A stretch of DNA of 64,000 bases from Actinomyces haliotis (GCF_015355765.1 NZ_JACWNA010000002.1:62001-126000), one strand, 5' to 3'. Counted from the stretch's first letter, positions 13,465 through 23,080 are shown. Translations and numbers: made by a program. The notes: generated by a model not told the origin, from the letters alone.

Positions 13465-14175
13465 ATGGCTGCACCGCAGCGAGACAGGTCCGCGTCGTCC
13501 AACGGCTCGGCCCAGAACCACGACGACCGACGCGGCGAGGGCCGCGGCCGTCGCGACCGCAACAACGACCGTCGTGACCGCAACAACGGTCGCGGCAACG
13601 ACGACAAGTACATCGAGCGCGTCGTCACCATCAACCGCGTGTCCAAGGTCGTCAAGGGCGGCCGCCGCTTCACCTTCACGGCGCTCGTCGTCGTCGGTGA
13701 CGGCGAGGGCGCCGTCGGCGTCGGTTACGGCAAGGCGAAGGAGGTTCCCGCCGCCATCGCCAAGGCCGTGGAGGTGGCGAAGAAGAACTTCTTCCACGTC
13801 CCGATGATCCGTCGCACCATCCCGCACCTGGTCCAGGGCGAGGACTCCGCCGGAGTCGTCCTCCTGCGCCCGGCGTCCCCCGGTACCGGTGTTATCGCCG
13901 GCGGTCCGGTCCGCGCCGTGCTGGACTGCGCGGGCATCCACGACATCCTGTCGAAGTCGCTCGGCTCCTCGAACTCGATCAACATCGTTCACGCGACCGT
14001 TGACGCGCTCAAGAAGCTCGAGCAGCCCGAGGCCGTTGCGGCCCGTCGCGGCCTGCCCCTGGAGGACGTCGCCCCGCAGTCGATGCTGCGTGCGCGCGCC
14101 GAGGGCGAGGCCGACAAGCGTGCCGAGGCCGAGAAGAAGGAGGCCGAGAAGGCCGCCGAAGGAGCTGAGGCGTGA
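13465..14175 (+). CDS. rpsE: 30S ribosomal protein S5 with basic N-terminal extension
   Basis: S5 supports decoding fidelity. The S5 domains run from [19 protein letters not shown] (about residue 49) through [13 protein letters not shown] and [16 protein letters not shown]. The ATG at 13465 follows AAGAGGAACATCTG. The 236-residue product is longer than the E. coli protein (167). It has about 48 extra N-terminal residues rich in Arg/Asp/Asn/Gly, and a charged Ala/Glu/Lys C-terminal tail after ARAEGEADK. Both additions look disordered. Confidence 0.97.
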   Translation: MAAPQRDRSASSNGSAQNHDDRRGEGRGRRDRNNDRRDRNNGRGNDDKYIERVVTINRVSKVVKGGRRFTFTALVVVGDGEGAVGVGYGKAKEVPAAIAKAVEVAKKNFFHVPMIRRTIPHLVQGEDSAGVVLLRPASPGTGVIAGGPVRAVLDCAGIHDILSKSLGSSNSINIVHATVDALKKLEQPEAVAARRGLPLEDVAPQSMLRARAEGEADKRAEAEKKEAEKAAEGAEA

Positions 14176-14369
14176 TGGCTAGCACCACGACCAAGCAGAT
14201 CAAGGTCACCCAGGTCCGGTCGGGCATCGGCGGTACCCGCCGTCAGCGCGAGACCCTGAAGTCCCTCGGCCTGCGCAAGATCCGCCAGTCCGTCGTCCGC
14301 GAGGACAGCGAGTCCGTCCGCGGCATGATCGCCACGGTGGCGCACCTCGTCACCGTTGAGGAGGCCTGA
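14175..14369 (+). CDS. rpmD: 50S ribosomal protein L30
   Basis: The 64-residue product has the compact L30 fold motif [20 protein letters not shown] followed by [14 protein letters not shown] 14175 overlaps the rpsE stop by one base; a GTG at 14172 is also possible. 1 nt before rplO. Confidence 0.96.
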   Translation: MASTTTKQIKVTQVRSGIGGTRRQRETLKSLGLRKIRQSVVREDSESVRGMIATVAHLVTVEEA

Positions 14370-14370
14370 G

Positions 14371-14844
14371 ATGGCTGACAACGAGAACACCCAGGGTTCG
14401 GGGCAGGTCGTCAAGCTGCACCACCTCCGTCCTGCGGAGGGCTCCAAGAAGGCCAAGACCCGCGTCGGCCGCGGTGAGGGCTCCAAGGGCAAGACCTCGG
14501 GCCGCGGTACGAAGGGCACGAAGGCCCGCTACCAGGTCCGTCCAGGCTTCGAGGGCGGCCAGATGCCTCTGGCCATGCGCCTCCCGAAGCTCCGCGGCTT
14601 CAAGAACTTCAACCGCGTGGAGTTCCAGCCGGTCAACGTCGGTCGCATCGCCGAGCTCTTCCCCGAGGGCGGCGCCGTGACGGTCGAGGACCTGGTCGTC
14701 AAGGGCGCCGTGCGCGAGGGTCATCTTGTCAAGGTGCTCGGCTCCGGTGACGTCTCCGTCAAGCTCGAGCTGACGGTCGACGCCTGGTCCGGCTCCGCCA
14801 AGGAGAAGATCGAGGCCGCCGGCGGTTCCGTCACCGCCCGCTGA
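14371..14844 (+). CDS. rplO: 50S ribosomal protein L15
   Basis: L15 is a late 50S assembly protein. The 157-residue product has [20 protein letters not shown], then [20 protein letters not shown], and a C-terminal KIEAAGGSV. The ATG 14371 agrees with the family start. Last gene of the spc ribosomal block; a hairpin follows. Confidence 0.97.
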   Translation: MADNENTQGSGQVVKLHHLRPAEGSKKAKTRVGRGEGSKGKTSGRGTKGTKARYQVRPGFEGGQMPLAMRLPKLRGFKNFNRVEFQPVNVGRIAELFPEGGAVTVEDLVVKGAVREGHLVKVLGSGDVSVKLELTVDAWSGSAKEKIEAAGGSVTAR

Positions 14845-14871
14845 GGCTGCTGACGGGCGCTGACGCGTCCA

Positions 14872-14916
14872 CGAGGGCCCCGGCCCCGAGGAGAGATCCT
14901 CGGGCCGGGGCCCTCG
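14872..14916 (+). terminator. terminator after rplO
   Basis: Nearly perfect inverted repeat: 14872-14892 pairs with 14897-14916 around a GAGA tetraloop with one bulged C, giving about 20 bp. It separates the spc ribosomal genes from secY-adk. Confidence 0.8.
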
Positions 14917-15117
14917 CCGCGCCCGTGGGCGGGGCGGCACGGCCTCCGACCTGAGCGCTGCGCCTCGGGTCGGGGGGGAGTGACGCACGCCCCGCTGCCG
15001 TGGTCCCCTCGACGCCGACGACGAGCAGCCACCGGGGTAGGGTGTCGCCGGGCGTCCCGTGCGCCCTCTCGTGCCGCGTCCCGCGGCGCACCTCTTTCCC
15101 CGTCCACAGGAGACCGA

Positions 15118-16410
15118 GTGCTCAGCGCGTTCATGCAGGCGTTCAGGACGCCCGACCTGCGGCGAAAGCTGCTCTTCACTCTGGGCATCATGGCCCTGTT
15201 CCGCCTCGGCTCCGTCATGCCGACCCCTGGGGTCGACCTCGCGAACGTCCAGCAGTGCGTCGGCGAGAGCGAGGACGCTGGCCTGCTCAACCTCATCAAC
15301 GTGTTCTCGGGTGGCGCGCTGCTCCAGCTGAGCGTCTTCGCGCTGGGCATCATGCCCTACATCACCGCGTCGATCATCATCCAGCTCCTGCGCGTGGTGA
15401 TCCCCCGCTTCGAGGAGCTCCACAAGGAGGGGCAGGCGGGCACGGCCAAGCTCACCGAGTACACGCGCTACCTCACGATCGGGCTCGGCGTCCTCCAGTC
15501 CGCGACGATCGTCGCCACCGCGGCCAACGGCAAGCTCTTCACTGGCTGCTCCGTGGACGTCATCCCCGACGACTCGCCCCTCACGCTCGGTCTCATGATC
15601 ATCACCATGACCGCCGGCACGGGCCTCATCATGTGGCTCGGCGAGCTCATCACCGAGCGCGGAATCGGCAACGGCATGTCGCTGCTCATCTTCACCTCGA
15701 TCGTCGCGCGCATGCCCAACAACCTGTTCTCCATCATCGGGGGCAACGGCGGCTTCGCGAAGTTCCTCGGCGTCGTCGTCATCATCCTCGTCGCGACGCT
15801 CGCCGTCGTCTTCGTCGAGCAGGCCACGCGGCGCATCCCGGTCCAGTACGCGAAGCGCATGGTCGGCCGTCGGCAGTACGGCGGGTCCACCACCTACATC
15901 CCGATCAAGATCAACACCGCGGGCGTCATCCCGGTCATCTTCGCGTCCTCCATCCTCGCGATGCCCCAGCTCGTCGCCCAGTTCGCCAAGCCCACCTCCG
16001 GCTGGGTCCAGTGGGTGTCGAACAACCTGCAGCAGACCGACACGATCTACCTGATCGGCTACGGTCTCCTCATTCTCTTCTTCACGTTCTTCTACACGGC
16101 GATCACCTTCGACCCGGAGGAGATCGCGGACAACATGAAGAAGTACGGCGGCTTCATCCCCGGCGTCCGCGCCGGCGAGCCCACCGTCCGCTACCTGTCC
16201 TACGTCATCAACCGCGTGACGACGGCCGGCAGCGTCTACCTGGTCGTCCTGGCCCTCCTGCCGACCATAGCGGTCACGGTCATGGGCCTGTCGCAGAACC
16301 TTCCGTTCGGCGGCACGACGATCCTCATCATGGTGGGAGTCGGTCTCCAGACCGTCAAGGAGATCAACTCCCAGCTCCAGCAGCGCCACTACGAAGGGTT
16401 CCTCTCATGA
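15118..16410 (+). CDS. secY: Sec translocase channel subunit SecY
   Basis: SecY is the protein-conducting channel of the Sec translocase in the cytoplasmic membrane. The 430-residue product begins MLSAFMQAFRTPDLRRKLLF and has ten hydrophobic segments. Family motifs include FSGGALLQLSVFALGIMPYI (plug/TM2 region), GTGLIMWLGELITERGIGNG and the cytoplasmic loop FDPEEIADNMKKYGGFIPG. Start GTG with ACAGGAGA upstream. Its TGA overlaps adk (ATGA). Confidence 0.98.
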   Translation: MLSAFMQAFRTPDLRRKLLFTLGIMALFRLGSVMPTPGVDLANVQQCVGESEDAGLLNLINVFSGGALLQLSVFALGIMPYITASIIIQLLRVVIPRFEELHKEGQAGTAKLTEYTRYLTIGLGVLQSATIVATAANGKLFTGCSVDVIPDDSPLTLGLMIITMTAGTGLIMWLGELITERGIGNGMSLLIFTSIVARMPNNLFSIIGGNGGFAKFLGVVVIILVATLAVVFVEQATRRIPVQYAKRMVGRRQYGGSTTYIPIKINTAGVIPVIFASSILAMPQLVAQFAKPTSGWVQWVSNNLQQTDTIYLIGYGLLILFFTFFYTAITFDPEEIADNMKKYGGFIPGVRAGEPTVRYLSYVINRVTTAGSVYLVVLALLPTIAVTVMGLSQNLPFGGTTILIMVGVGLQTVKEINSQLQQRHYEGFLS

Positions 16411-16991
16411 GCGCACGCATGGTCCTCCTCGGTCCTCCCGGGGCCGGCAAGGGCACCCAGGCGGCCCGCATCTCCGAGCGTCTCGGCGTCCCCGCCATCT
16501 CGACCGGCGACATCTTCCGCGCGAACGTCGCGGGGGAGACCGAGCTCGGCAAGCAGGCCAAGCAGTACATGGACAGGGGCGAGTACGTGCCCGACTCCGT
16601 GACCAACGCGATGGTCAAGGACCGCATCGCGCAGGACGACGCCGCCGACGGGTTCCTCCTCGACGGTTACCCGCGCACCGAGGCCCAGGTCCACGAGCTC
16701 GACGCGATGCTCGCCGAGGTCGGCCTCGCCCTCGACGTCGTCCTCGAGATCACCGCGGACAACGAGGTCGTCGTCGACCGCCTCCTCAAGCGGGCCAGCG
16801 AGCAGAACCGCGCCGACGACACCGAGCCCGTCATCCGACGCCGCCTCGAGGTCTACGCGGAGCAGACCGCCCCCCTGGCGGCCCTCTACGAGGCCAAGGG
16901 CCTCCTCGTGCGCGTCGACGGCATCGGCGAGGTCGACGAGGTCACCGAGCGCATCATGACGGGGCTCGAGGCCGCCGGCGTCAGCGCCTGA
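16407..16991 (+). CDS. adk: adenylate kinase
   Basis: Adenylate kinase interconverts ATP+AMP and 2 ADP. The 194-residue product begins MSARMVLLGPPGAGKGTQAA (P-loop about residues 10-17). It has the AMP-binding TGDIFRANV and the DGYPRT motif. It is the short-lid form: there is no zinc-finger LID insertion after LLKRASEQNRADD. Start ATG overlaps secY by 4 nt, so the two are coupled. Confidence 0.98.
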   Translation: MSARMVLLGPPGAGKGTQAARISERLGVPAISTGDIFRANVAGETELGKQAKQYMDRGEYVPDSVTNAMVKDRIAQDDAADGFLLDGYPRTEAQVHELDAMLAEVGLALDVVLEITADNEVVVDRLLKRASEQNRADDTEPVIRRRLEVYAEQTAPLAALYEAKGLLVRVDGIGEVDEVTERIMTGLEAAGVSA

Positions 16992-17146
16992 CGCCCCACC
17001 GGCCCGGCGGTTCCCGCCGCCGGGTCAGCCGCTCCGGCGGCACCCGCACAGCACGACGGCGTCCCGACGCCGACCCCGGCACCCGGCCGGGTCCCCTCCC
17101 CACCGCTGCGCACCAACGCGAGAGAGCACCGAACGAGGAGAAGGCC

Positions 17147-18028
17147 GTGCTGTCACGGGAGCACATCCAGATCAAGACCAGGGACCAGGTCCTGCGCATG
17201 CGCGAGGCGGGGCTCGTCGTCGCAGACATCCACGCAGCGCTGCGCGAGGCGGTCGGTCCCGGCGTGACGACCGCCGAGCTTGACGCCGTCTCCGCTGCCG
17301 CCATCGAGCGCGGCGGGGCCCGCTCCAACTTCCTGGGGTACGAGGGCTACCCGGCCACCGTGTGCATCTCGGTCAACGACGAGGTCGTCCACGGGATCCC
17401 GGGCGAGCGAGTCCTCGAGACCGGGGACCTCGTCACCTTCGACTGCGGCGCCTACGTCACCGACGGCGCCGGCACGCAGTGGCACGGCGACGCCGCCTTC
17501 ACCACCGTCGTCGGCGGACGGTACGCGTCCGAGAGCGACCGCGTCCTCGACACCACGACCCGCGAGGCCCTGTGGGCCGCCGTCGCCGCCGTCGCCCGCG
17601 CCGCAGCCGGGGAGGCACACGGCCGCGCCGAGCGGCTCAACGTCGTCGGCGACACCGTCGAGGAGGTCGTGGCCGAGGCGTCCCTGCGCGAGGGCGTGCC
17701 GCTCGGCATCCTCGAGGACTACGTCGGTCACGGCATCGGCACCGCCATGCACATGGACCCCGACGTCCTCAACTACTCCGTCAAGCGCCGCGGCCCGCGC
17801 CTGCGCACGGGCATGGTCATCGCCATCGAGCCGATGCTCACCGCCGGCGGTCCCGAGGTCCGCGAGCTCGACGACGGCTGGACCGTCGTCACCGAGGACG
17901 GCTCCCGCGCCGCCCAGTGGGAGCACACGGTCGCACTCGTCCCCGGAGGGGTCTGGGTGCTGACGGCCCCCGACGGCGGCGTCGAGGGACTCGCGCCCTA
18001 CGGCATCGAGCCCCGCCCTCTGACCTGA
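17147..18028 (+). CDS. map: type I methionine aminopeptidase
   Basis: MetAP removes the initiator Met from nascent proteins. The 293-residue product has the metal-ligand set: two Asp in FDCGAYVTDGAGTQWHGD, His in GHGIGTAMHMDPDVLNY, Glu in AIEPMLTAGG and Glu in QWEHTVAL. Length fits the actinobacterial MetAP1a form without the SH3-type extension. Start GTG with CGAGGAGAAGG. 155 nt after adk. Confidence 0.97.
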   Translation: MLSREHIQIKTRDQVLRMREAGLVVADIHAALREAVGPGVTTAELDAVSAAAIERGGARSNFLGYEGYPATVCISVNDEVVHGIPGERVLETGDLVTFDCGAYVTDGAGTQWHGDAAFTTVVGGRYASESDRVLDTTTREALWAAVAAVARAAAGEAHGRAERLNVVGDTVEEVVAEASLREGVPLGILEDYVGHGIGTAMHMDPDVLNYSVKRRGPRLRTGMVIAIEPMLTAGGPEVRELDDGWTVVTEDGSRAAQWEHTVALVPGGVWVLTAPDGGVEGLAPYGIEPRPLT

Positions 18029-18175
18029 CGGGGCCGGGCGACTCGGGCGGGCGCCGGGCGCCCGCTGGCCGCTGGTGCCGGCACGGCGCCGTCGGCTGGC
18101 GGCCGGCGACGCGGTGTGTCCAGGAGCACCGGGGGAGTGGCCGTTCTCGCATGGAACGCGACGGCGCGCCTGCCG

Positions 18176-18181
18176 TATTCT
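18176..18181 (+). promoter_or_regulatory. possible infA promoter -10 (TATTCT)
   Basis: TATTCT is the best -10-like hexamer in the 284-nt map-infA gap, about 130 nt before infA. No good -35 box. Otherwise I see nothing in this gap. Confidence 0.3.
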
Positions 18182-18312
18182 TGGCAGTCGGTGCGCCCGA
18201 CGGTCCGGTGCGCCCGGGGCCCCGATCGTGAGGCTCCCGGTCCGGACCGCACGCGCCGTCCGGCGACGTCGTCGCCGGGACCACTCGAGCGAGAAAGCAC
18301 CGATGGAGGAAC

Positions 18313-18534
18313 ATGGCTAAGAAGGACGGCGTCATCGAGGTCGAGGGATCGGTCGTCGAGGCCCTTCCGAACGCGATGTTCCGGGTGGAGCTGAGCAACG
18401 GGCACGTCGTGCTCGCGCACATCTCCGGCAAGATGCGGCAGCACTACATCCGCATCCTCCCCGAGGACCGCGTGGTCGTCGAGCTGAGCCCGTACGACCT
18501 CTCCCGCGGCCGCATCGTCTACCGGTACAAGTGA
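18313..18534 (+). CDS. infA: translation initiation factor IF-1
   Basis: IF-1 blocks the A site during initiation. The 73-residue product is a single S1/OB-fold: [20 protein letters not shown], then [19 protein letters not shown] and a C-terminal GRIVYRYK. Normal length. TGGAGGAAC ribosome-binding site. It begins the unit infA-rpmJ-rpsM-rpsK-rpoA-rplQ. Confidence 0.98.
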   Translation: MAKKDGVIEVEGSVVEALPNAMFRVELSNGHVVLAHISGKMRQHYIRILPEDRVVVELSPYDLSRGRIVYRYK

Positions 18535-18569
18535 CAGTCCTCCCCGTGAGGGGATGACGGAGGAACATC

Positions 18570-18683
18570 ATGAAGGTCAAGCCGAGCGTCAAGAAGATCT
18601 GTGACAACTGCAAGGTGATTCGTCGCCACGGCCGTGTCATGGTCATCTGCGAGAACCCGCGGCACAAGCAGCGCCAGGGCTGA
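18570..18683 (+). CDS. rpmJ: 50S ribosomal protein L36, zinc type
   Basis: A 37-residue protein, [20 protein letters not shown] at its start and NPRHKQRQG at its end. It has an intact zinc ribbon (Cys11, Cys14, Cys27, His32), the C-plus form. ACGGAGGAAC precedes the ATG. 35 nt after infA, the expected position. Nothing else in frame suggests a longer product. Confidence 0.96.
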   Translation: MKVKPSVKKICDNCKVIRRHGRVMVICENPRHKQRQG

Positions 18684-18859
18684 GGCCCGCAGCTGCCGGC
18701 CGCTGAGGGCGATGTCCCAGCGGCCAACAACAAGCACCCACCCCAGCGGCACCGCCGAGCGCGGTCCGCAACCCCTGGTTCCTGGAGGCCGGGGCCGCCG
18801 GTGAAGGAAGGCGGGGGAGGTGGGCGACGACCTCCGGGAGCACACAGGAGAACCACACC

Positions 18860-19234
18860 GTGGCACGCATTTCCGGTGTCGACCTGCCTCGCGAGAAGCG
18901 AGTCGAGGTCGCACTCACCTACATCTTCGGGATCGGCCGCACGCGCGCGGACGAGACCCTCGCGGCGACCGGGGTCAACCCCGACACCCGCGTCAAGGAC
19001 CTGACCGAGGACGACCTCGTCAAGCTCCGCAACCACATCGACTCCAGCTACCAGGTCGAGGGCGACCTCCGCCGCGAGGTCCAGGCGGACATCCGCCGCA
19101 AGATCGAGATCGGCTGCTACCAGGGCCTGCGCCACCGCCGTCACCTCCCGGTGCACGGTCAGCGCACCAAGACCAACGCGCGCACGCGCAAGGGTCCCAA
19201 GCGCACCGTGGCCGGTAAGAAGAAGGCCAAGTAA
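18860..19234 (+). CDS. rpsM: 30S ribosomal protein S13
   Basis: S13 bridges the head to the 50S subunit. The 124-residue product begins [20 protein letters not shown] and has the C-terminal block [23 protein letters not shown] start after ACAGGAGAACC. The 176-nt gap after rpmJ holds an imperfect hairpin (GGCCGCTG 18698-18705 with CAGCGGCC 18718-18725) that could be a leader structure. Confidence 0.97.
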   Translation: MARISGVDLPREKRVEVALTYIFGIGRTRADETLAATGVNPDTRVKDLTEDDLVKLRNHIDSSYQVEGDLRREVQADIRRKIEIGCYQGLRHRRHLPVHGQRTKTNARTRKGPKRTVAGKKKAK

Positions 19235-19304
19235 GCAGTAGTCCACGACGCCGGGCCCCCGGGGCCCGCCGTGGATCGACGACCTCATCGCAGAAGAAGG
19301 AAAC

Positions 19305-19706
19305 ATGCCTGCCAAGTCCCGTTCCGCCGTGCGCAAGCCGCGCCGCAAGGACCGTAAGAACGTCACTCACGGTCACGCCTACATCAAGTCCACCTTCAAC
19401 AACACGATCGTGTCCCTCACGGACCCGACCGGCGCCGTCATCGCCTGGGCCTCCTCCGGCCAGGTCGGCTTCAAGGGCTCCCGCAAGTCCACGCCGTACG
19501 CCGCTCAGCTCGCCGCCGAGGCCGCTGCCCGTCGCGCGCAGGAGCACGGCATGAAGAAGATCGACGTCTTCGTCAAGGGTCCGGGCTCCGGCCGTGAGAC
19601 CGCGATCCGCTCTCTCCAGGCCGCCGGCCTCGAGGTCGGCTCCATCACGGACGTCACCCCCCAGGCCCACAACGGCTGCCGCCCCCCGAAGCGCCGCCGC
19701 GTCTGA
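19305..19706 (+). CDS. rpsK: 30S ribosomal protein S11
   Basis: S11 forms the 30S platform. The 133-residue product has [40 protein letters not shown] and the invariant C-terminal [11 protein letters not shown]. rpsD does not follow it, unlike in Mycobacterium; rpoA comes next, as in Streptomyces and Actinomyces. Confidence 0.97.
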   Translation: MPAKSRSAVRKPRRKDRKNVTHGHAYIKSTFNNTIVSLTDPTGAVIAWASSGQVGFKGSRKSTPYAAQLAAEAAARRAQEHGMKKIDVFVKGPGSGRETAIRSLQAAGLEVGSITDVTPQAHNGCRPPKRRRV

Positions 19707-19714
19707 GACAACGA

Positions 19715-19755
19715 GGCCGACGCCGCCCCGCCACCGCGCGTTGACGGCGTCGGCC
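19715..19755 (+). terminator. hairpin between rpsK and rpoA
   Basis: Perfect 11-bp stem GGCCGACGCCG (19715-19725) with its complement at 19745-19755, and a 19-nt loop. Probably an attenuator rather than a full stop, because no promoter is obvious before rpoA. Confidence 0.4.
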
Positions 19756-19872
19756 CCAGCGCGCCCGCCCCACCGGGGCGCGCGCGGGCGGAGGCCCGGG
19801 CTCCTCCGGCCGCCCGCCCACCCATGAGGAACGACGTCATATAGCGGGCGTCGCGACGAAAGGAAACCTTCA

Positions 19873-20874
19873 GTGCTCATCGCACAGCGACCCACTCTCT
19901 CCGAGGAGGTCATCGAGGAGGACCGCCGCTCGCGGTTCGTCATCGAGCCCCTCGAGCCCGGCTTCGGCTACACGCTCGGCAACTCCCTGCGCCGCACGCT
20001 GCTGTCGTCCATCCCGGGCGCGGCCGTGACCAGCGTCCGTATCGACGGCGTGCCCCACGAGTTCCGCACCATCGCCGGGGTCAAGGAGGACGTCGCCCAG
20101 ATCATCCTCAACATCAAGGAGATCGTCCTCTCCTCGGAGAACGACGAGCCGGTCGTCATGTACCTGCGCAAGGCTGGCCCGGGCGTCGTCACCGCCGGTG
20201 ACATCACCCCGCCCGCCGGCGTCGAGATCCACAACGAGGACCTTGTCATCGCCACTCTCAACGAGAAGGGCAAGCTGGAGATCGAGCTGACGGTCGAGCG
20301 CGGCCGCGGCTACGTCTCCGCCAACCAGAACAAGGACCCGAACGCGGAGATCTCCCGGATCCCCGTGGACTCGATCTACTCGCCGGTCAAGAAGGTCTCC
20401 TACGCCGTTGAGGCCACCCGTGTCGAGCAGCGCACGGACTTCGACCGCCTCGTCGTTGACGTCGAGACGAAGGCCTCGATCACCCCGCGCGACGCGCTGG
20501 CCTCCGCCGGCAAGACGCTCGTCGAGCTCTTCGGGCTCGCCCGCGAGCTCAACGTCGAGGCCGAGGGCATCGAGGTCGGCCCGTCCCCGATGGACCAGGC
20601 CCTCCAGCAGGACCTCGCCCTCATGATCGACGAGCTCGACCTGCAGGCCCGCTCCTCGAACGCCCTCAAGCGCGAGGGCATCCACACCGTCGGTGAGCTC
20701 GTCGCGCGCAGCGAGGCGGACCTCCTCGACATCCGCAACTTCGGTGCCAAGTCCATCTCCGAGATCAAGGAGAAGCTGGCCGAGCTGGGGCTGTCCCTCA
20801 AGGGCTCCCCGGTCGACTACGTCTCGGAGGACGACTACACCAACCCCACGTTCAGCGACGAGCAGCAGGCCTGA
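19873..20874 (+). CDS. rpoA: RNA polymerase alpha subunit
   Basis: RpoA starts RNA polymerase assembly and its C-terminal domain binds UP elements and activators. The 333-residue product has the N-terminal dimerisation domain ([20 protein letters not shown] about residues 34-53) and the alpha-CTD near residues 250-315 ([20 protein letters not shown], then [18 protein letters not shown]). GTG start after CGAAAGGAAACC. Confidence 0.98.
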   Translation: MLIAQRPTLSEEVIEEDRRSRFVIEPLEPGFGYTLGNSLRRTLLSSIPGAAVTSVRIDGVPHEFRTIAGVKEDVAQIILNIKEIVLSSENDEPVVMYLRKAGPGVVTAGDITPPAGVEIHNEDLVIATLNEKGKLEIELTVERGRGYVSANQNKDPNAEISRIPVDSIYSPVKKVSYAVEATRVEQRTDFDRLVVDVETKASITPRDALASAGKTLVELFGLARELNVEAEGIEVGPSPMDQALQQDLALMIDELDLQARSSNALKREGIHTVGELVARSEADLLDIRNFGAKSISEIKEKLAELGLSLKGSPVDYVSEDDYTNPTFSDEQQA

Positions 20875-20904
20875 GCCCGCTCGCCTTTCTACTAGGAGAC
20901 AACA

Positions 20905-21369
20905 ATGCCTCGCCCCACCAAGGGACCCCGCCTGGGCGGCTCCGCCCAGCACGAGCGCCACATGCTGGCCAACCTGGCCACGCAGCTCTTCATCCACGAG
21001 TCCATCACGACCACTGAGGCCCGCGCCCGTCGCCTGCGCCCCTACGTCGAGAAGCTCATCACCAAGGGCAAGCGCGGCGACCTCCACGCCCGTCGCACCG
21101 TTCTCAAGAAGGTCACGGACAAGCAGGCCGTGTACCGCCTCTTCGAGGAGCTCGCTCCCCAGTTCGAGGGCCGCGACGGCGGTTACACCCGCATCGTGAA
21201 GACCGCGCCGCGCAAGGGCGACAACGCCTCCATGGCCGTCATCTCCCTCGTCCTCGAGCCGGTCGCCAAGAAGGAGGTCGTCCAGGACGCCGTCGAGACC
21301 GCCAGGAAGGCCGCCGACGCCGCCGTCACCGAGGCCCCCGACGCCGAGGCCCAGAAGGTTGAGGCCTGA
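20905..21369 (+). CDS. rplQ: 50S ribosomal protein L17
   Basis: The 154-residue product begins [20 protein letters not shown] and has the L17 core [20 protein letters not shown]. The C-terminal 35 residues are an Ala/Glu-rich tail typical of actinobacteria. ACTAGGAGAC ribosome-binding site. Last gene of the alpha cluster; a very strong terminator follows. Confidence 0.97.
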   Translation: MPRPTKGPRLGGSAQHERHMLANLATQLFIHESITTTEARARRLRPYVEKLITKGKRGDLHARRTVLKKVTDKQAVYRLFEELAPQFEGRDGGYTRIVKTAPRKGDNASMAVISLVLEPVAKKEVVQDAVETARKAADAAVTEAPDAEAQKVEA

Positions 21370-21393
21370 GCCGGTCAACGGTCCGAGCACCGC

Positions 21394-21435
21394 ACGCGGC
21401 GCCCGCCGTCCCCTCGGGGACGGCGGGCGCCGCGT
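21394..21435 (+). terminator. terminator after rplQ
   Basis: Perfect 20-bp stem, 21394-21413 with 21416-21435, formally a 2-nt loop so the top pairs open in practice. Extremely stable, without a T-tract. It ends the alpha-operon transcript. Confidence 0.85.
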
Positions 21436-21450
21436 CGTCATGACGACGCG
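21431..21450 (+). repeat. perfect 20-bp palindrome downstream of rplQ
   Basis: CGCGTCGTCA is followed directly by its exact reverse complement, with no spacer. It overlaps the last bases of the rplQ terminator. It could be a protein-binding site or part of an alternative RNA fold. Confidence 0.6.
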
Positions 21451-21684
21451 GTCGGCAGGGGCACACGGGAGACGTCAGAGCCGGCCGTGGCCGTCGCGCC
21501 CCTCGACGGTGAGCACGCCAGGGACTGCAGGGGTTCGACAGCGCCTCCCTGCGTCCGGGATCACGACCGCCTTGGGGGGCGCACGGTCCGGGTGCGGGTG
21601 GGGTGCGGCACGGCAGCGGACCCACGCGGGCCAGCGTCCTCCTAGCCTCGAGGTATCCAACCTCCGTGTCCCATGGAGACCCTC
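21451..21684 (+). other. intergenic region before the adhesin gene
   Basis: I see no gene here. TAGCCT at 21643-21648 could be the -10 box of the adhesin gene, about 37 nt before its start. No -35 box is apparent. Confidence 0.4.
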
Positions 21685-23039
21685 GTGAAGCTTCTCAAGA
21701 ACACCCTCACCTCGACCGCGGCACTCGCGCTCGTCGTCGCCCCCATCCGGTCGTCGCGTCTTCATCCGCTCCCGCTGCCGCGGCGGACGAGGTCTGCGTC
21801 TCCAACGTCACGGTGACGAGTGCGTCCTCGCAGGAGTGGTCGACGGTCGCCGTGTCGGCGGACTGGACCGCTAGCTCGCCGAAGGAGGGGCAGACCTTCA
21901 CGCTCACCCTCGGCGAGGGCCTGCGCTGGCCCGCCGGCGTCGCCTTCTCGCTCACGGCGCAGACCACCAAGCAGTCAGTCGGCACGTGCATCGCCGCTGG
22001 GAGCTCGTCGGACCTCGTCTGCACGCTGAACAAGAACGCTGAGAACTGGGACACCCTGCAGGGCGGCGTCACCGCCTACGGGCAGATCACCGACGCGCTC
22101 GTCGGGCGCACCTCGTCGACCCTCACCGCCAGCGGCATCACCTACGACCTCGTACCCGGGGACAGCGACGGCGACGGTCTCAGCAACGCCGATTGCGGCG
22201 GGGTCACCCCCCTCGAGCCCTCGACGACGGACTCGAAGCACGGGTGGTTCAAGGAGCCCCTCGCGGACGGCACCAATGAGTTCCAGTGGGCGGTCAAGGT
22301 CACCGGCTCGACCAGCTACACCGTTTCCGACCCGGGCACCACGGTGGTCGGCGTCAGCAGCACGGACGGATCCTGGGACGACGCCTACGCCCCGACGCCC
22401 GCCGCGGTCATCGGTGACGGAACAGCCTCCTTCACCGCACCCGCCACGACCACGGTCTGCCGGGTCACCGTCACGTCGACGACGACCGCCGACTCCGCGA
22501 CGAACACGGCGTCGGTCAACGGCGTGTCCTTCACGGGCACCGCTCAGGCCACCGCGCAGGGCGAGGGATGGGCCACGGGGGCGGCGACCCCGGTCGCCAG
22601 CCCGACGCCGGCCGAGACCGCCTCCGCCACCCCGTCGGCGACGCCGAGCGAGTCCGCCACCGCCACGCCGACCCGTTCCACCTCCGCAAGGCTGAACGGC
22701 TTCGCCCCCGCGGCGCGGAGCGCCTCCGCCACGCCGTCGGCCTGCGCCTCGACGACAGCCGCCCCGTCCACCGCTGCCGGGTCCGCCGCCTCGGGCTCTG
22801 CCTCCGCCCCGACGACGCCGAGCGCCTCAGGTCCCGCCGCCACCGGCACGACGGCCCGGACAGCCGGCTGCGTCACGCCCTCGGCCGCGCACGGCACGAC
22901 CACCACGACTCCGGGGTCCGCGTCGACCTCGCGGCAGTCCCTCGCTCACACCGGAGCCGACGCGGGCCTCAGGCTGGCTGCCGTCTCGGCCCTGGGCGCC
23001 GGAGCCTCCGCGGTGGCCGTGTCTCGTCGCCGTGCCTGA
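21685..23039 (+). pseudogene. frameshifted LAHTG-anchored cell-wall adhesin
   Basis: A secreted wall-anchored surface protein split between two frames. From GTG 21685 (GGAG at 21675-21678) a signal peptide reads VKLLKNTLTSTAALALVVAP. In the next frame, directly after the run of five C at 21740-21744, the sequence continues HPVVASSSAPAAAADEVCV, a normal cleavage region, and stays open to 23039. One extra C restores a 451-residue protein. The ectodomain resembles Ig-like adhesin folds and has an Asp-rich loop, DSDGDGLSNADCGG. A Ser/Thr/Ala/Pro-rich stalk follows, then LAHTG (22941-22955), a hydrophobic segment and SRRRA, a sortase signal. Phase variation or sequencing error are both possible. 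Ligand unknown. Confidence 0.8.
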
Positions 23040-23080
23040 CACCGGGCGCGTCGGCCTGAGCGCCGGATGACGCAGAGGGA

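Noticed and set aside
14350-16389. 679-codon minus-strand frame across rplO and secY
   Set aside because: Antisense shadow of conserved genes, with composition typical of such shadows (Asp/Arg/Gly/Glu-rich) and no ribosome-binding site or family match.
22600-22930. Possible tandem or CRISPR-like repeats in the adhesin stalk
   Set aside because: The similarity comes from Ser/Ala/Thr/Pro codon composition. Unit length is irregular and there are no constant repeats with unique spacers.
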